Below are positions 15,451 to 23,915 of a stretch of DNA of 64,000 nucleotides, one piece after another. The position numbers and the translations under genes are program-made. Under the pieces are notes generated by a model. That model saw only the letters and a list, made by a program, of their open reading frames with translations, did no database searches and was not told the origin of the DNA. The stretch lies in the NCBI RefSeq assembly GCF_947489365.1, contig NZ_CANLDB010000002.1:62001-126000 (forward strand), written 5' to 3'. Position 1 is the first letter of the stretch; each line of letters starts with the position of its first letter. Origin of the DNA: an uncultured Nocardioides sp. (lineage in GTDB: Bacteria > Actinomycetota > Actinomycetes > Propionibacteriales > Nocardioidaceae).

Positions 15451-15469
15451 TAAGGTAAGCCTCACCTAA
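15451..15469 (+). promoter_or_regulatory. IdeR/DtxR iron box upstream of desA
   Basis: TAAGGTAAGCCTCACCTAA, a 19-bp imperfect palindrome very close to the IdeR/DtxR consensus (TTAGGTTAGSCTAACCTAA). It ends 22 bases before the desA GTG start, so Fe-loaded IdeR would block transcription of desABCD when iron is sufficient. Confidence 0.85.
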
Positions 15470-15491
15470 TCCCCCACCCGAGGAGCGCTCG

Positions 15492-16949
15492 GTGCCGCTC
15501 TCCCCCCGCCCCCACCACCTGTTCGGCCCCGACGGCGTCGACGACTACGTCTCCGCGATGCGGGTCAGCGTCGACCACCTCGCGGCGACCGTCCGCCACG
15601 TCGACGGGCCCGCGACCGGCACGTCGCCGGAGCAGGCCTCGAAGCTCGTGGCCGACGTCGACCTCGACCGCCCCGTTGGCGACCTCGGCGAGGCCCTCGC
15701 CGAGATGAGCCGGGTCTACCTGGACGACGCCGTGTGGTTCCACGAGCCGGCGTACGCCGCCCACCTGAACCCGCCCGTCGTCCTCCCGGCGCTCGCGGCC
15801 GAGGTGTTCGTCTCGGCGGTGAACTCCTCGATGGACACCTTCGACCAGTCCGTCGGCGGCACCTTCGTCGAGCGCCACCTCGTCGACTGGACCTGCGCCC
15901 GGATCGGGTTCGGGCCCGAGGCGGACGGCGTGTTCACCTCGGGCGGCTCGGCGTCCAACCTGCAGGCCCTGCACCTGGCGCGCGACGCCGCGCTGGCCGG
16001 GCCCGCCCGCGGCCAGCTCCACCGGCTGCGGGTGCTCGCCAGCGCCGACGCGCACTTCAGCGTGCAGAAGTCCGCGCGCCTGCTCGGCCTCGGGGCCGAG
16101 GCCGTCCTGCCGGTCCCGATCGACGACGACCGTCGCCTCGACCCCACCGCCCTGGAGCGGATGCTGGCCGGCCTCGGCGAGGTCGGGCTCGTCCCCATGG
16201 CGGTCGTGGCCACCGCCGGCACCACCGACTTCGGCGCCATCGACCCGCTGCCCGCGATCGCCGGGCTCTGCGCGGCGTACGGCACCTGGATGCACGTCGA
16301 CGCGGCGTACGGCGGGGGCCTGCTCGTCTCGCCCCGCCTGCGGCACCGTCTCGACGGCATCGAGCGGGCCGACTCGGTGACCGTCGACCACCACAAGACG
16401 TGGTTCCAACCGGTCTCCTCGAGCGCGCTGCTGGTGCGCGACCGGAGCCTGCTGGTCCACACCGCCTGGCACGCCGACTACCTCAACCCCGCCGGCGACG
16501 AGCGGCCCCACCAGGTCGACAAGAGCCTCCAGACCACCCGGCGCTTCGACGCCCTCAAGCTGTGGCTGACCCTGCGGACGCTCGGCCCGGACCTGATCGG
16601 CACCCACGTCGAGACCGTCGTCGACCTCGCCACCCGCAGCCACCGCCACCTCGTGGCCCACCCCGACCTGGAGCCGGCGCTCGCGCCGCACCTGTCGACC
16701 CTGGTCTTCCGCTTCCGCCCCCCGTCGATGACCGAGGACGACGCCGACGCCCTGGTGCCGCAGATCCGGCAGACCCTCTACGACCGTGGCCAGGCGCTGG
16801 TGGCCGCCACCAGGGCGGACGGCCGCGACTGGCTCAAGCTGACCCTGCTCAACCCCGCGGCCACCGACGCCGACGTCACCGGCGTCCTCGACCTGGTCGG
16901 CGCCGTCGGCCGCGAGCTGCTCGTCGCCGAGAGCCGGTGGTCCGCATGA
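15492..16949 (+). CDS. desA: PLP-dependent lysine decarboxylase for desferrioxamine-type siderophore
   Basis: 485 residues, group II PLP decarboxylase. The cofactor Lys is in VDHHKTWFQP; VDAAYGGGLL holds the PLP-binding Asp; TSGGSASNLQAL binds phosphate. In the desferrioxamine pathway DesA decarboxylates lysine to cadaverine. Start GTG 15492 has AGGAG seven bases upstream. It heads a four-gene operon with 4-base or 1-base overlaps and lies just downstream of an IdeR box. A diaminobutyrate decarboxylase is the alternative, but the hydroxylase, acyltransferase and NIS synthetase that follow fit desABCD. Confidence 0.9.
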   Translation: MPLSPRPHHLFGPDGVDDYVSAMRVSVDHLAATVRHVDGPATGTSPEQASKLVADVDLDRPVGDLGEALAEMSRVYLDDAVWFHEPAYAAHLNPPVVLPALAAEVFVSAVNSSMDTFDQSVGGTFVERHLVDWTCARIGFGPEADGVFTSGGSASNLQALHLARDAALAGPARGQLHRLRVLASADAHFSVQKSARLLGLGAEAVLPVPIDDDRRLDPTALERMLAGLGEVGLVPMAVVATAGTTDFGAIDPLPAIAGLCAAYGTWMHVDAAYGGGLLVSPRLRHRLDGIERADSVTVDHHKTWFQPVSSSALLVRDRSLLVHTAWHADYLNPAGDERPHQVDKSLQTTRRFDALKLWLTLRTLGPDLIGTHVETVVDLATRSHRHLVAHPDLEPALAPHLSTLVFRFRPPSMTEDDADALVPQIRQTLYDRGQALVAATRADGRDWLKLTLLNPAATDADVTGVLDLVGAVGRELLVAESRWSA

Positions 16950-18259
16950 TCGACACCGTCCACGACTTCGTCGCCGTCGGCGCCGGGCCCTTCAACCTCG
17001 GGCTCGCCGCGCTCGCCGACCCCGTCGACGACCTCGACGGCGTCGTCCTCGAGGCCCGCGAGGAGGTCACCTGGCACCCCGGGATGCTGCTGCCCGACTC
17101 GACGCTCCAGGTGCCCTTCCTCGGCGACCTCGTCTCGATGGCCGACCCGACCAACCGGTGGTCGTACCTGAACTGGCTCAAGCAGACCGGCGGGCTCTAC
17201 CCGTTCTACATCCGCGAGGACTTCCACCCGCTGCGCAGCGAGTACAGCGACTACCTGCGCTGGGCCGCCGACGGTCTCGGATCCGTGCGGCTGGGCCAGC
17301 GGGTGGTGTCGGTGGACCACGACGGCGACGCGTACGTCGTGACGACGGAGGTCGGTGACGTGTTCCGGGGCCGACGGCTCGTGCTCGGCGTCGGCACCAC
17401 CCCGCGCGTCCCCGCGTGCGTCACCGACGCCGGCGGTCCGGCGCTGCACACCGCGGAGTACCTCGCCCGGCGCGAGGAGCTGCTCGCGCTCGACTCGGTG
17501 ACCGTGGTCGGCAGCGGGCAGTCGGCGGCCGAGGTCTACCTCGACCTGCTGACGGCGGCGTCCGAGCCAGGCGCCGGCGGACCGGTGCTGACCTGGTTGA
17601 CCCGCAGCCCCCGCTTCTGGGCGATGGACGACTCCCGGCTGACGCTCGAGATGACCTCGCCGGAGTACACGGCGTACTTCCAGGGCCTCGACGCCGGCAC
17701 CCGTGAGCGGCTGCTCGCCGAGCAGCCGGTGCTCTACAAGGGCATCAGCACCCACACGATCGACGCCATCGCCGCCCTGCACTACCGTCTGCGCGCCACC
17801 GGGCAGGGCCCGCACTCGACGCTCGTCGCCGCGACCTCGCTGGAGGCCGCCACGTGGGACGGGAGGGCGTACGACCTCGGGCTGCGGCACACCGAGACCG
17901 GCGAGTCGTTCGGGCTGCGGACCGAGGGCCTCGTCCTCGCGACCGGGTACGCCGCCGGGGCGGCGCCGTCGTTCCTCGACGGGGTCCGCGACCGGCTGCG
18001 CCTCGACGAGGACGGACGGTTCCTCGCCGGGCCGACGTACGCCGTCGACCACGAGCAGCGGGAGGTGTTCGTGCAGAACGCCGAGGAGCACACCCACGGG
18101 TTCGTCGCCCCCGACCTCGGCATGGGCGCCCACCGCAGCTCGGTGCTGGTCAACACGATGACCGGCCGCGAGGTGTACGCCGTCGAGAAGCGGGTCGCCG
18201 TCCAGAGCTTCGGCGTGCCCGACCACCTGCGCACCCCCGCCGGCGAGAGGACCCGGTGA
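16946..18259 (+). CDS. desB: lysine/cadaverine N-hydroxylase (FAD, NADPH)
   Basis: 437 residues, SidA/IucD/PvdA family N-hydroxylating monooxygenase. FAD motif VAVGAGPFNLGLAAL at the N-terminus, NADPH motif VVGSGQSAAEVYLDL mid-protein, and LATGYAAG plus NAEEHTHGF near the C-terminus. It hydroxylates the terminal amine of cadaverine to N-hydroxycadaverine. ATG 16946 overlaps the desA stop by four bases (ATGA). Confidence 0.92.
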   Translation: MIDTVHDFVAVGAGPFNLGLAALADPVDDLDGVVLEAREEVTWHPGMLLPDSTLQVPFLGDLVSMADPTNRWSYLNWLKQTGGLYPFYIREDFHPLRSEYSDYLRWAADGLGSVRLGQRVVSVDHDGDAYVVTTEVGDVFRGRRLVLGVGTTPRVPACVTDAGGPALHTAEYLARREELLALDSVTVVGSGQSAAEVYLDLLTAASEPGAGGPVLTWLTRSPRFWAMDDSRLTLEMTSPEYTAYFQGLDAGTRERLLAEQPVLYKGISTHTIDAIAALHYRLRATGQGPHSTLVAATSLEAATWDGRAYDLGLRHTETGESFGLRTEGLVLATGYAAGAAPSFLDGVRDRLRLDEDGRFLAGPTYAVDHEQREVFVQNAEEHTHGFVAPDLGMGAHRSSVLVNTMTGREVYAVEKRVAVQSFGVPDHLRTPAGERTR

Positions 18260-18810
18260 TGACCTCGATCGAGCCCCTCGACCACCGCGCCCACCTGGCG
18301 CTGCTGCACGCCTGGGTGACGCACCCGCGCTCCGTGTACTGGCAGATGCAGGGCCTGGACTCCGACGAGGTCGTCGCGGCGTACGACGACCTCGCGGCCG
18401 ACCCGCACCACGACTGCTGGCTCGGGCGGGTCGACGGCGTGCCGGCGTTCCTGGTCGAGACCTACGACCCGGCCCGCTCGGGCGCCTCCGAGGTCCGCGA
18501 CCGGCCCGAGCTGACGCCCGGGGACCTCGGCATGCACGTGCTCGTCGCACCCCCGGCCGACGGCGCGGACCCGGTGCCCGGCTTCACCCGCCGCTGCTTC
18601 GCCGCGACGATGACCCACTGCTTCGACGACCCGGCGGTCACGCGGGTGGTCGTGGAGCCCGACGCCCGCAACGCCGGCATCCGGCGCCTCAACGCCGAGG
18701 CCGGGTTCGTCGTCCTCGCGGAGGTGCCGCTGGGCACGAAGACGGCGGCCCTCTCGGCCTGCACGCGCGAGGCGTGGCTCGACTCGGCCCTGGCGGGGGT
18801 GCGCCCGTGA
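18259..18810 (+). CDS. desC: siderophore N-acyltransferase (GNAT)
   Basis: 183 residues, IucB/RhbD/DesC-like acetyltransferase: WVTHPRSVYWQMQG, DLGMHVLVAPP and VVVEPDARNAGIRRLNAEAGFV, the last covering the acyl-CoA site. It transfers succinyl or acetyl to N-hydroxycadaverine. Start ATG 18259 shares one base with the desB stop (TGATG); the gene ends with a GTGA overlap into desD. Confidence 0.9.
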   Translation: MTSIEPLDHRAHLALLHAWVTHPRSVYWQMQGLDSDEVVAAYDDLAADPHHDCWLGRVDGVPAFLVETYDPARSGASEVRDRPELTPGDLGMHVLVAPPADGADPVPGFTRRCFAATMTHCFDDPAVTRVVVEPDARNAGIRRLNAEAGFVVLAEVPLGTKTAALSACTREAWLDSALAGVRP

Positions 18811-20606
18811 CGCACCCCGCGCACCCCGCGCACTACGCGCCCGACCTGCTCGCCGCCGCCCAGCGCCACCTCGTGGCCAAGGCCGTCGCCGAGTACACCC
18901 ACGAGCGCCTCCTCGCCCCCGAGCACGATCCCGCGGGCGGGACCGACGGGTGGCGCCTGGCCTCCCCCGACGGCCGGTCGGTGCTCACCTTCCGCGCCGA
19001 GGTGCTGCCGCTGGAGCACTGGCTGGTCGACGAGTCCTCGCTGGTCCGGACCGTCGACGGCGCACCGGCCGACCTCGACGCCCAGGCGTTCGTCGTCGAG
19101 CACGCCGAGGCGCTCGGGATCCCGCCGCGGATGCAGCCGCTCTACCTCGAGGAGCTCGCCGCCACCCTCGCCGCGGCGTGCTGGAAGCTGGCCCACCGCA
19201 CCGAGTCCGCCGCGGACCTCGCCCACGCGGACCTGCAGACGGTCGAGGCGGCGATGACCGAGGGCCACCCCGGGTTCGTCGCGAACAACGGCCGCATCGG
19301 GTTCTCGCCGGACGACCACGCGGCGTACGCGCCCGAGGCCGGGCCCGACGTCCACCTGCTGTGGCTCGCGGCCCGCCGCACCGGCGCCCGGCTGTCGCTC
19401 GGCCGGGGCCTCACCGAGACCGGCCTGTACGACGCCGAGCTCGACCAGGCGACCCGCGCACGCTTCACCCGGGTGCTGGCCGACCGGGGGCTCGACGCCT
19501 CCGACTACCTCTGGCTTCCGCTGCACCCGTGGCAGTGGCGGAAGGTCGCGATCACGTTCGCGCCCGACCTGGCGCGGGAGGACCTCGTGCTGCTCGGCGA
19601 GGGTCCCGACGCCTACCGGCCGCAGCAGTCGATCCGCACCTTCTACAACCTGACCCACCGGGGTCGGCACTACGTGAAGACGGCGCTGTCGGTGCAGAAC
19701 ATGGGGTTCGTCCGCGGCCTGTCCCCGGCGTACATGGAGGCGACGCCGGCGATCAACGACTGGGTCGCGGACGTCGTGGCCGGCGACCCGGAGCTGAAGG
19801 CCTGCGGGTTCACGGTGCTGCGGGAGGTCGCGGCGGTCGGCTGGACCGGCGACGTCTACCACCACGTCGAGGAGCGCTCCCCGCAGCGCAAGATGCTCGC
19901 CGCGCTGTGGCGGGAGTCCCCCGACGGCCTGGTCGGGCCGGGCGAGCGGCTGGCGTCGATGACCTCGCTGGTGCACCGCGACGCGGCCGGCGCGTCGTTG
20001 GTCGGGGCGCTCGTCGCCGCCTCGGGCCTCGACGCCGCTGCCTGGGTCCGCCGCTACCTGGAGGCGTACGTCCGCCCCCTGGTGCACTGCCTGCTCGCCC
20101 ACGAGCTCGCCTTCATGCCGCACGGGGAGAACCTGATCCTCGTGCTCCGCGACGGCGTGGTCGACCGGGTCGTCATGAAGGACATCGGCGAGGAGGTCAT
20201 GGTCATGGACGGCCGGCCCCTCCCCGCCGGGGTCGACCGGGTCTCGGACGCGATCGAGCAGGACGTGCGCTCGCTCGCCCTGCACACCGACGTGATGGAC
20301 GGCTTCCTGCGCCACCTCGCCGGCATCCTCCACGCGGACGACCTGCTGGACGCCGCGGACTTCTGGGCGCTCGTGGGGGAGGTCGTCGACCGCCACGCCG
20401 CCGACCACCCCGAGCTCGCCGAGGCCGCGGCCCGCTACGACCTGCGGCGACCGACGTTCCGGCACTCCTGCCTCAACCGGTTGCAGCTGCTGAACACGCT
20501 GCAGATGGTCGACCTCGCCGACCAGGCCGGGTCGCTGGCGTACGCCGGGGAGATCGAGAGCCCGATCGGTCGCGACGCCGTCGGAGGTCGAGGTGCGAGC
20601 CGGTGA
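18807..20606 (+). CDS. desD: NIS siderophore synthetase (IucA/IucC family)
   Basis: 599 residues. NIS synthetase landmarks: LPLHPWQWRK (ATP/acid binding), TALSVQNMGFVRG, HELAFMPHGENLIL and MKDIGEEVMVMDG. It condenses N-hydroxy-N-succinylcadaverine units into desferrioxamine-type trihydroxamates with ATP, forming acyl-adenylates. GTG 18807 overlaps desC by four bases. The last codons (VGGRGASR) and the stop are provided by a dispersed repeat that starts at 20580, so the native C-terminus may have been altered by repeat insertion. Confidence 0.93.
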   Translation: MTHPAHPAHYAPDLLAAAQRHLVAKAVAEYTHERLLAPEHDPAGGTDGWRLASPDGRSVLTFRAEVLPLEHWLVDESSLVRTVDGAPADLDAQAFVVEHAEALGIPPRMQPLYLEELAATLAAACWKLAHRTESAADLAHADLQTVEAAMTEGHPGFVANNGRIGFSPDDHAAYAPEAGPDVHLLWLAARRTGARLSLGRGLTETGLYDAELDQATRARFTRVLADRGLDASDYLWLPLHPWQWRKVAITFAPDLAREDLVLLGEGPDAYRPQQSIRTFYNLTHRGRHYVKTALSVQNMGFVRGLSPAYMEATPAINDWVADVVAGDPELKACGFTVLREVAAVGWTGDVYHHVEERSPQRKMLAALWRESPDGLVGPGERLASMTSLVHRDAAGASLVGALVAASGLDAAAWVRRYLEAYVRPLVHCLLAHELAFMPHGENLILVLRDGVVDRVVMKDIGEEVMVMDGRPLPAGVDRVSDAIEQDVRSLALHTDVMDGFLRHLAGILHADDLLDAADFWALVGEVVDRHAADHPELAEAAARYDLRRPTFRHSCLNRLQLLNTLQMVDLADQAGSLAYAGEIESPIGRDAVGGRGASR

Positions 20607-20700
20607 GCCCGTCGTCGGAGGTCGACGTGCGAGCCGGCAAGCCCGTCGTCGGAGGTCGAGGTGCGAACGGCGAGGAACGAGCCTGTGAGCCACGAGACCC
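20580..20700. repeat. dispersed repeat family A, 34-bp period (3 units)
   Basis: GTCGGAGGTCGAGGTGCGAG recurs at 20580, 20614 (one mismatch) and 20648 at an exact 34-bp period, followed by GAGCCACGAGACCC at 20687. The same two blocks make up the larger array at 37564-38020. The first unit contains the stop codon of desD. Confidence 0.8.
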
Positions 20701-20706
20701 GGTGGG

Positions 20707-21255
20707 CTATCCGCTGACCGAGGCCCGCAGCCCGGCCACCACGAGCCCCACCGCGGCGCCGAAGTCCGAGGTGCGTCGCGGGTCGCCCGCGAGCGCGCCG
20801 GCGGAGTGGGCCTGCAGGTGAGTCTGCTCCTCACCGGTGTGCCCGAGCACCAGGTGCAGCAGTGCCCGGGCGGCGGTGCGACCCAGGCGATCGTCGACCT
20901 GCTCGCGGGCGACGGCAGCCGCGAGGGCGTCGTACGCCGCGGAGCCGCCGAGCCCGAACGCGAGGGCCGTCGCCACCACCTCGGCGCCGTCGCGGTAGGC
21001 CAGCAGCGCGTCGCGGACGCGGCGGCAGGCCGCCTCGACGTCGTCGCCGTCCGTGGGCGCCACGGCACCGCGGGCCAGGAGCGCGTCGGCGACGGCGCCG
21101 AGCAGGTGCTGCTTGTCGGGGAAGTGGTGGTAGAGCGCGCTGGGCCGGACGTCGAGCTCCGCGGCGAGGCGGCGCATGGTGAGGTCGGCGAGGCCGTAGC
21201 GGTCCAGGACGTCGACGGCGCGGGCGACCACGTCGGTGCGGCGGTGACGCGGCAT
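20707..21255 (-). CDS. bioQ: TetR-family regulator, BioQ-like repressor of biotin uptake
   Basis: 182 residues. N-terminal TetR HTH: YGLADLTMRRLAAELDVRPS followed by ALYHHFPDKQHLL. The C-terminal ligand domain is typical of TetR proteins but short. It is divergent from bioYMN, and the shared intergenic region contains the 13-bp palindrome TGAACGCCGTTCA, the known operator type of actinobacterial BioQ. The assignment rests on HTH plus operator plus neighbourhood; the gene probably also represses itself. Confidence 0.8.
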   Translation of the reverse strand: MPRHRRTDVVARAVDVLDRYGLADLTMRRLAAELDVRPSALYHHFPDKQHLLGAVADALLARGAVAPTDGDDVEAACRRVRDALLAYRDGAEVVATALAFGLGGSAAYDALAAAVAREQVDDRLGRTAARALLHLVLGHTGEEQTHLQAHSAGALAGDPRRTSDFGAAVGLVVAGLRASVSG

Positions 21256-21293
21256 CGGACCCCCTCCGTTGACCCCTCGGGACGTCCACCCTA

Positions 21294-21312
21294 ACCTGAA
21301 CGCCGTTCAGGT
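21294..21312. promoter_or_regulatory. BioQ operator between bioQ and bioY
   Basis: ACCTGAACGCCGTTCAGGT is a perfect 19-bp palindrome with TGAACGCCGTTCA as its core, matching the BioQ box described in mycobacteria and corynebacteria. It lies 42 bp from bioY and 38 bp from bioQ, positioned to control both. Confidence 0.85.
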
Positions 21313-21354
21313 CCCCGTCGCGAGCCCCCGCCGCGCCCCTCCCGCAGGAGCACC

Positions 21355-21960
21355 ATGGCCACCCGTCGTTCCGCCCCCGCCGACGTCGCGCTGATCGCCG
21401 GGTTCGCCGCGCTGATCGCGGTGTGCGCGCTGCTCCCCGCGATCCCCACCGGGACGCCCGTGCCGATCACGCTGCAGACGTTCGCCGTCCTGCTGGCGGG
21501 CGCCTGCCTCGGGGCGCGCCGCGGGTTCCTCGCCGTGCTGCTGTACGTCGTCGTCGGCGCCGCCGGGCTGCCCGTCTTCTCGGGCGGCGCCTCCGGGTTC
21601 CCCGTCCTCGTCGGGCCGACCGCGGGCTACCTGCTCGGCTTCCCGTTCGCCGCGGCGCTCACCGGGTTCCTCGTCGAGCGGCTGCCCCGACGTCGGGCCG
21701 CGACCAGCATCCCGCTCATCACGCTGTCGGGGCTGGCCGGCAGCTTCGCCTTCATCCACACCCTCGGCATCACGGGCCTGGTGCTGCTGGCGGACCTGAC
21801 GTGGGGCCAGGCGTTCGCCGTCGACCTCGTCTTCTGGCCCGGTGACGTCGTGAAGAACCTCGCCGTGGGCGTGGTGGCGACGGCGGTCCACCGCGCCTTC
21901 GCCGACCTGCTCCCCCGCCGTCGTACGGCCGCGGCCCGGAAGGACCGCGCCCCCGCGTGA
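21355..21960 (+). CDS. bioY: biotin transporter substrate-binding subunit (ECF S component)
   Basis: 201 residues with about six membrane segments. BioY features: GTPVPITLQTFAVLLAGACL, GARRGFLAVLLYVVVGAAGLP, VFSGGASGFPVLVGPTAGYL and FWPGDVVKNLAV. It binds biotin in the membrane and works with BioM and BioN. ATG 21355 has GCAGGAG upstream; the stop overlaps bioM by four bases. Confidence 0.95.
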   Translation: MATRRSAPADVALIAGFAALIAVCALLPAIPTGTPVPITLQTFAVLLAGACLGARRGFLAVLLYVVVGAAGLPVFSGGASGFPVLVGPTAGYLLGFPFAAALTGFLVERLPRRRAATSIPLITLSGLAGSFAFIHTLGITGLVLLADLTWGQAFAVDLVFWPGDVVKNLAVGVVATAVHRAFADLLPRRRTAAARKDRAPA

Positions 21961-22655
21961 CGCCGACGCCCGGAGTCCGCCTCGAGTCCGTCCGGGTGGT
22001 CGTCGAGACCGTCGACGGGCCGCTCGAGGTGCTGCAGGCGACCTCGTTGGACCTCGTCGAGCGACGCGTGGCGCTCATCGGGCCGAACGGGTCGGGCAAG
22101 TCCACCCTCGCCCGGCTCGTCAACGGACTGGTCGAGCCCACCGCCGGGCGCGTGCTGGTCGACGGTCTGGACGTCGTCGAGTCCGGCCGCGAGGTCCGGC
22201 GGCGGGTGGGGTTCGTGTTCACCGACCCGGCCGCCCAGCTCGTGATGCCGACGGCCGCGGAGGACGTGGCGCTGTCGCTGCGTCGTACCCACCGCGACCC
22301 GGCCGTACGGCGCCGCGCCGCCGAGGACGTGCTCGCCGCCTACGGCCTGGCGGGACTCGGGGACCGCAGCGTCCACGCCCTGTCGGGCGGGCAGCGCCAG
22401 CTGCTCGCGCTGGCCGGCGTGCTCGCGACCGGGCCGTCGGTGCTGGTCGCCGACGAGCCGACGACCCTGTTGGACCTCGCGAACGCCCGGCGGGTCGGCG
22501 ACCTGCTGCTCGGGCTCGACCTGCAGCTGCTGCTCGTGACCCACGACCTGGAGCTGGCCGCCCGGTGCGACCGCGCGCTCCTCGTGGACGGCGGGCGCGT
22601 GGTGCGCGACGGGCCCGCCCCCGAGGTCGTCGAGCACTACCGGGCGACCGCGTGA
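21957..22655 (+). CDS. bioM: biotin ECF transporter ATPase
   Basis: 232 residues, ABC ATPase: Walker A GPNGSGKST, signature LSGGQ, Walker B LVADEP, switch His in THDLELAA. A GTGA overlap with bioY couples translation. As the A component of an ECF importer it energises biotin uptake; in many bacteria a shared EcfAA' pair does this, but a single dedicated BioM is normal in bioMNY loci. Confidence 0.95.
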   Translation: MTPTPGVRLESVRVVVETVDGPLEVLQATSLDLVERRVALIGPNGSGKSTLARLVNGLVEPTAGRVLVDGLDVVESGREVRRRVGFVFTDPAAQLVMPTAAEDVALSLRRTHRDPAVRRRAAEDVLAAYGLAGLGDRSVHALSGGQRQLLALAGVLATGPSVLVADEPTTLLDLANARRVGDLLLGLDLQLLLVTHDLELAARCDRALLVDGGRVVRDGPAPEVVEHYRATA

Positions 22656-22662
22656 GGCCCGC

Positions 22663-23271
22663 GTGAGCGACCTCCTGGGGCTGCACCGGCCCGGCACCAC
22701 GCTGCTCCACCGCCTCGGGGCGGGCACCAAGCTGCTCGGACTCGTCGTCCTCGGGGTGGTCGTCGTCCTCGTCAGCGGCCCGGTCACCGCCCTCCCCCTC
22801 GTCGCGGGGGCGGCCGGGGTCCTGGCGTGGGCGAGCGGCGGCGTCCGGCCGGTGTGGCGGGCCCTGCGGGGCGTGCTGCTCGTCGTGGTCCTCCTGGGCG
22901 CCTGGCTGGCCTGGGCCCAGGGCTGGGAGCGCGCGGTCGAGCGGATGGCGGACGTCGCGACCCTGGTGCTGCTCGCGACCGTCCTGACCACCACCACCCC
23001 GATCGACGCGATGCTCGACGCGATCACCCGCGGCCTGCGCCCCCTCCGCCGGGTGGGGGTGTCGCCGGAGGGCGTGGCGCTCGCCTTCTCGCTCATGCTG
23101 CGCAGCGTCCCCGCCACCCTCGACCTCGCCCGCGAGACCCGCGACGCCGCCCGCGCCCGTGGCCTCGAGCGCGACCCCCGCGCCCTCCTCGTCCCGCTCG
23201 CCCTCCGCACCGTCGCCCACGCCCGCGCCACCGGCCAGGCCCTCCACGCCCGCGGCATCGGCGACGACTGA
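22663..23271 (+). CDS. bioN: biotin ECF transporter membrane subunit (T component)
   Basis: 202 residues with four or five membrane segments (LGLVVLGVVVVLVSGPVTAL and others). The C-terminal coupling helix has the EcfT Ala-Arg-Gly motif AARARGLERD, with a second such motif ALHARGIGDD at the end. GTG 22663 lies seven bases after bioM. It joins the BioM ATPase to BioY. Confidence 0.92.
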   Translation: MSDLLGLHRPGTTLLHRLGAGTKLLGLVVLGVVVVLVSGPVTALPLVAGAAGVLAWASGGVRPVWRALRGVLLVVVLLGAWLAWAQGWERAVERMADVATLVLLATVLTTTTPIDAMLDAITRGLRPLRRVGVSPEGVALAFSLMLRSVPATLDLARETRDAARARGLERDPRALLVPLALRTVAHARATGQALHARGIGDD

Positions 23272-23331
23272 GCCCGGTCGTCCGGTCGTCCGCCGTACGG
23301 GGCGAGTCACAGGAGCCCCAGGCGTCCCGGC

Positions 23332-23398
23332 TTTCGCCAGCCGGCTGGCGAAACCCCGACTGGGCTGACGAAGTTTCGTCAGCCAGGACGGGGTTTCG
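23332..23398. terminator. two overlapping palindromes between convergent genes
   Basis: A perfect 22-bp palindrome (TTTCGCCAGCC/GGCTGGCGAAA, 23332-23353) overlaps a larger nested hairpin: outer arms CGAAACCCCG (23349-23358) with CGGGGTTTCG (23389-23398), inner arms GCTGACGAA/TTCGTCAGC (23364-23383). They share GCGAA, so only one can form at a time. They lie between convergent bioN and a VOC gene and may end both transcripts; no other gene is seen in 23272-23457. Confidence 0.65.
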
Positions 23399-23457
23399 CG
23401 GGTCGGCTGGCGTAACCAGTGGCAGGTGAGACGCGTGGGAACAGCGCCAACGGCGGC

Positions 23458-23865
23458 TCAGCCGAGCGGCGCAGCGAGGAACCAGCGGTGGCCGAAGGGG
23501 TCGCGGAGGACGGCGACGCGGCCGGCGTGCGGGTTGTCGTCGGGTCCGCGCTGGAGGTCGGCGCCGGCGTCGGCCATGGCTGCGGCGAGGGCGTCGAGGC
23601 GGACGGCGTCCCCGACCTCGACGTGCAGCGTGACGTCACTGCCGCGCCCCGGCGCGGGGCGGGCCACCCCAGCGGCCTCGAACTCGTCGGACATCATCCA
23701 GCGCGCCGGACCGGCGCCGAGGTCGACGGTGAGCTCCACGTGGCCCACGCGACCGTCGTCCATCGCGACGACGTCGGACGTCACCTCCGCGCCGAGCACC
23801 CGGACGTACCACTCGATCGCGGCGTGGCCGTCGGCGACGCAGAGGTACGGCGTCAGCGCGCTCAT
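23458..23865 (-). CDS. VOC-family protein (PhnB/glyoxalase-like)
   Basis: 135 residues, a vicinal-oxygen-chelate fold of the PhnB/YdfO type: LTPYLCVADGHAAIEWYVRV, MDDGRVGHVELTVDLG, LHVEVGD and VLRDPFGHRWFLA. Such proteins include glyoxalases, metalloenzymes and antibiotic-binding proteins; the activity is unknown. ATG 23865 has CAGCGT six bases upstream, suggesting a leaderless transcript. Confidence 0.85.
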   Translation of the reverse strand: MSALTPYLCVADGHAAIEWYVRVLGAEVTSDVVAMDDGRVGHVELTVDLGAGPARWMMSDEFEAAGVARPAPGRGSDVTLHVEVGDAVRLDALAAAMADAGADLQRGPDDNPHAGRVAVLRDPFGHRWFLAAPLG

Positions 23866-23915
23866 GCGCCCACGCTGCCACCGCCGGCGAGCGACGTCCA
23901 GGCCCATCGCAGGCC

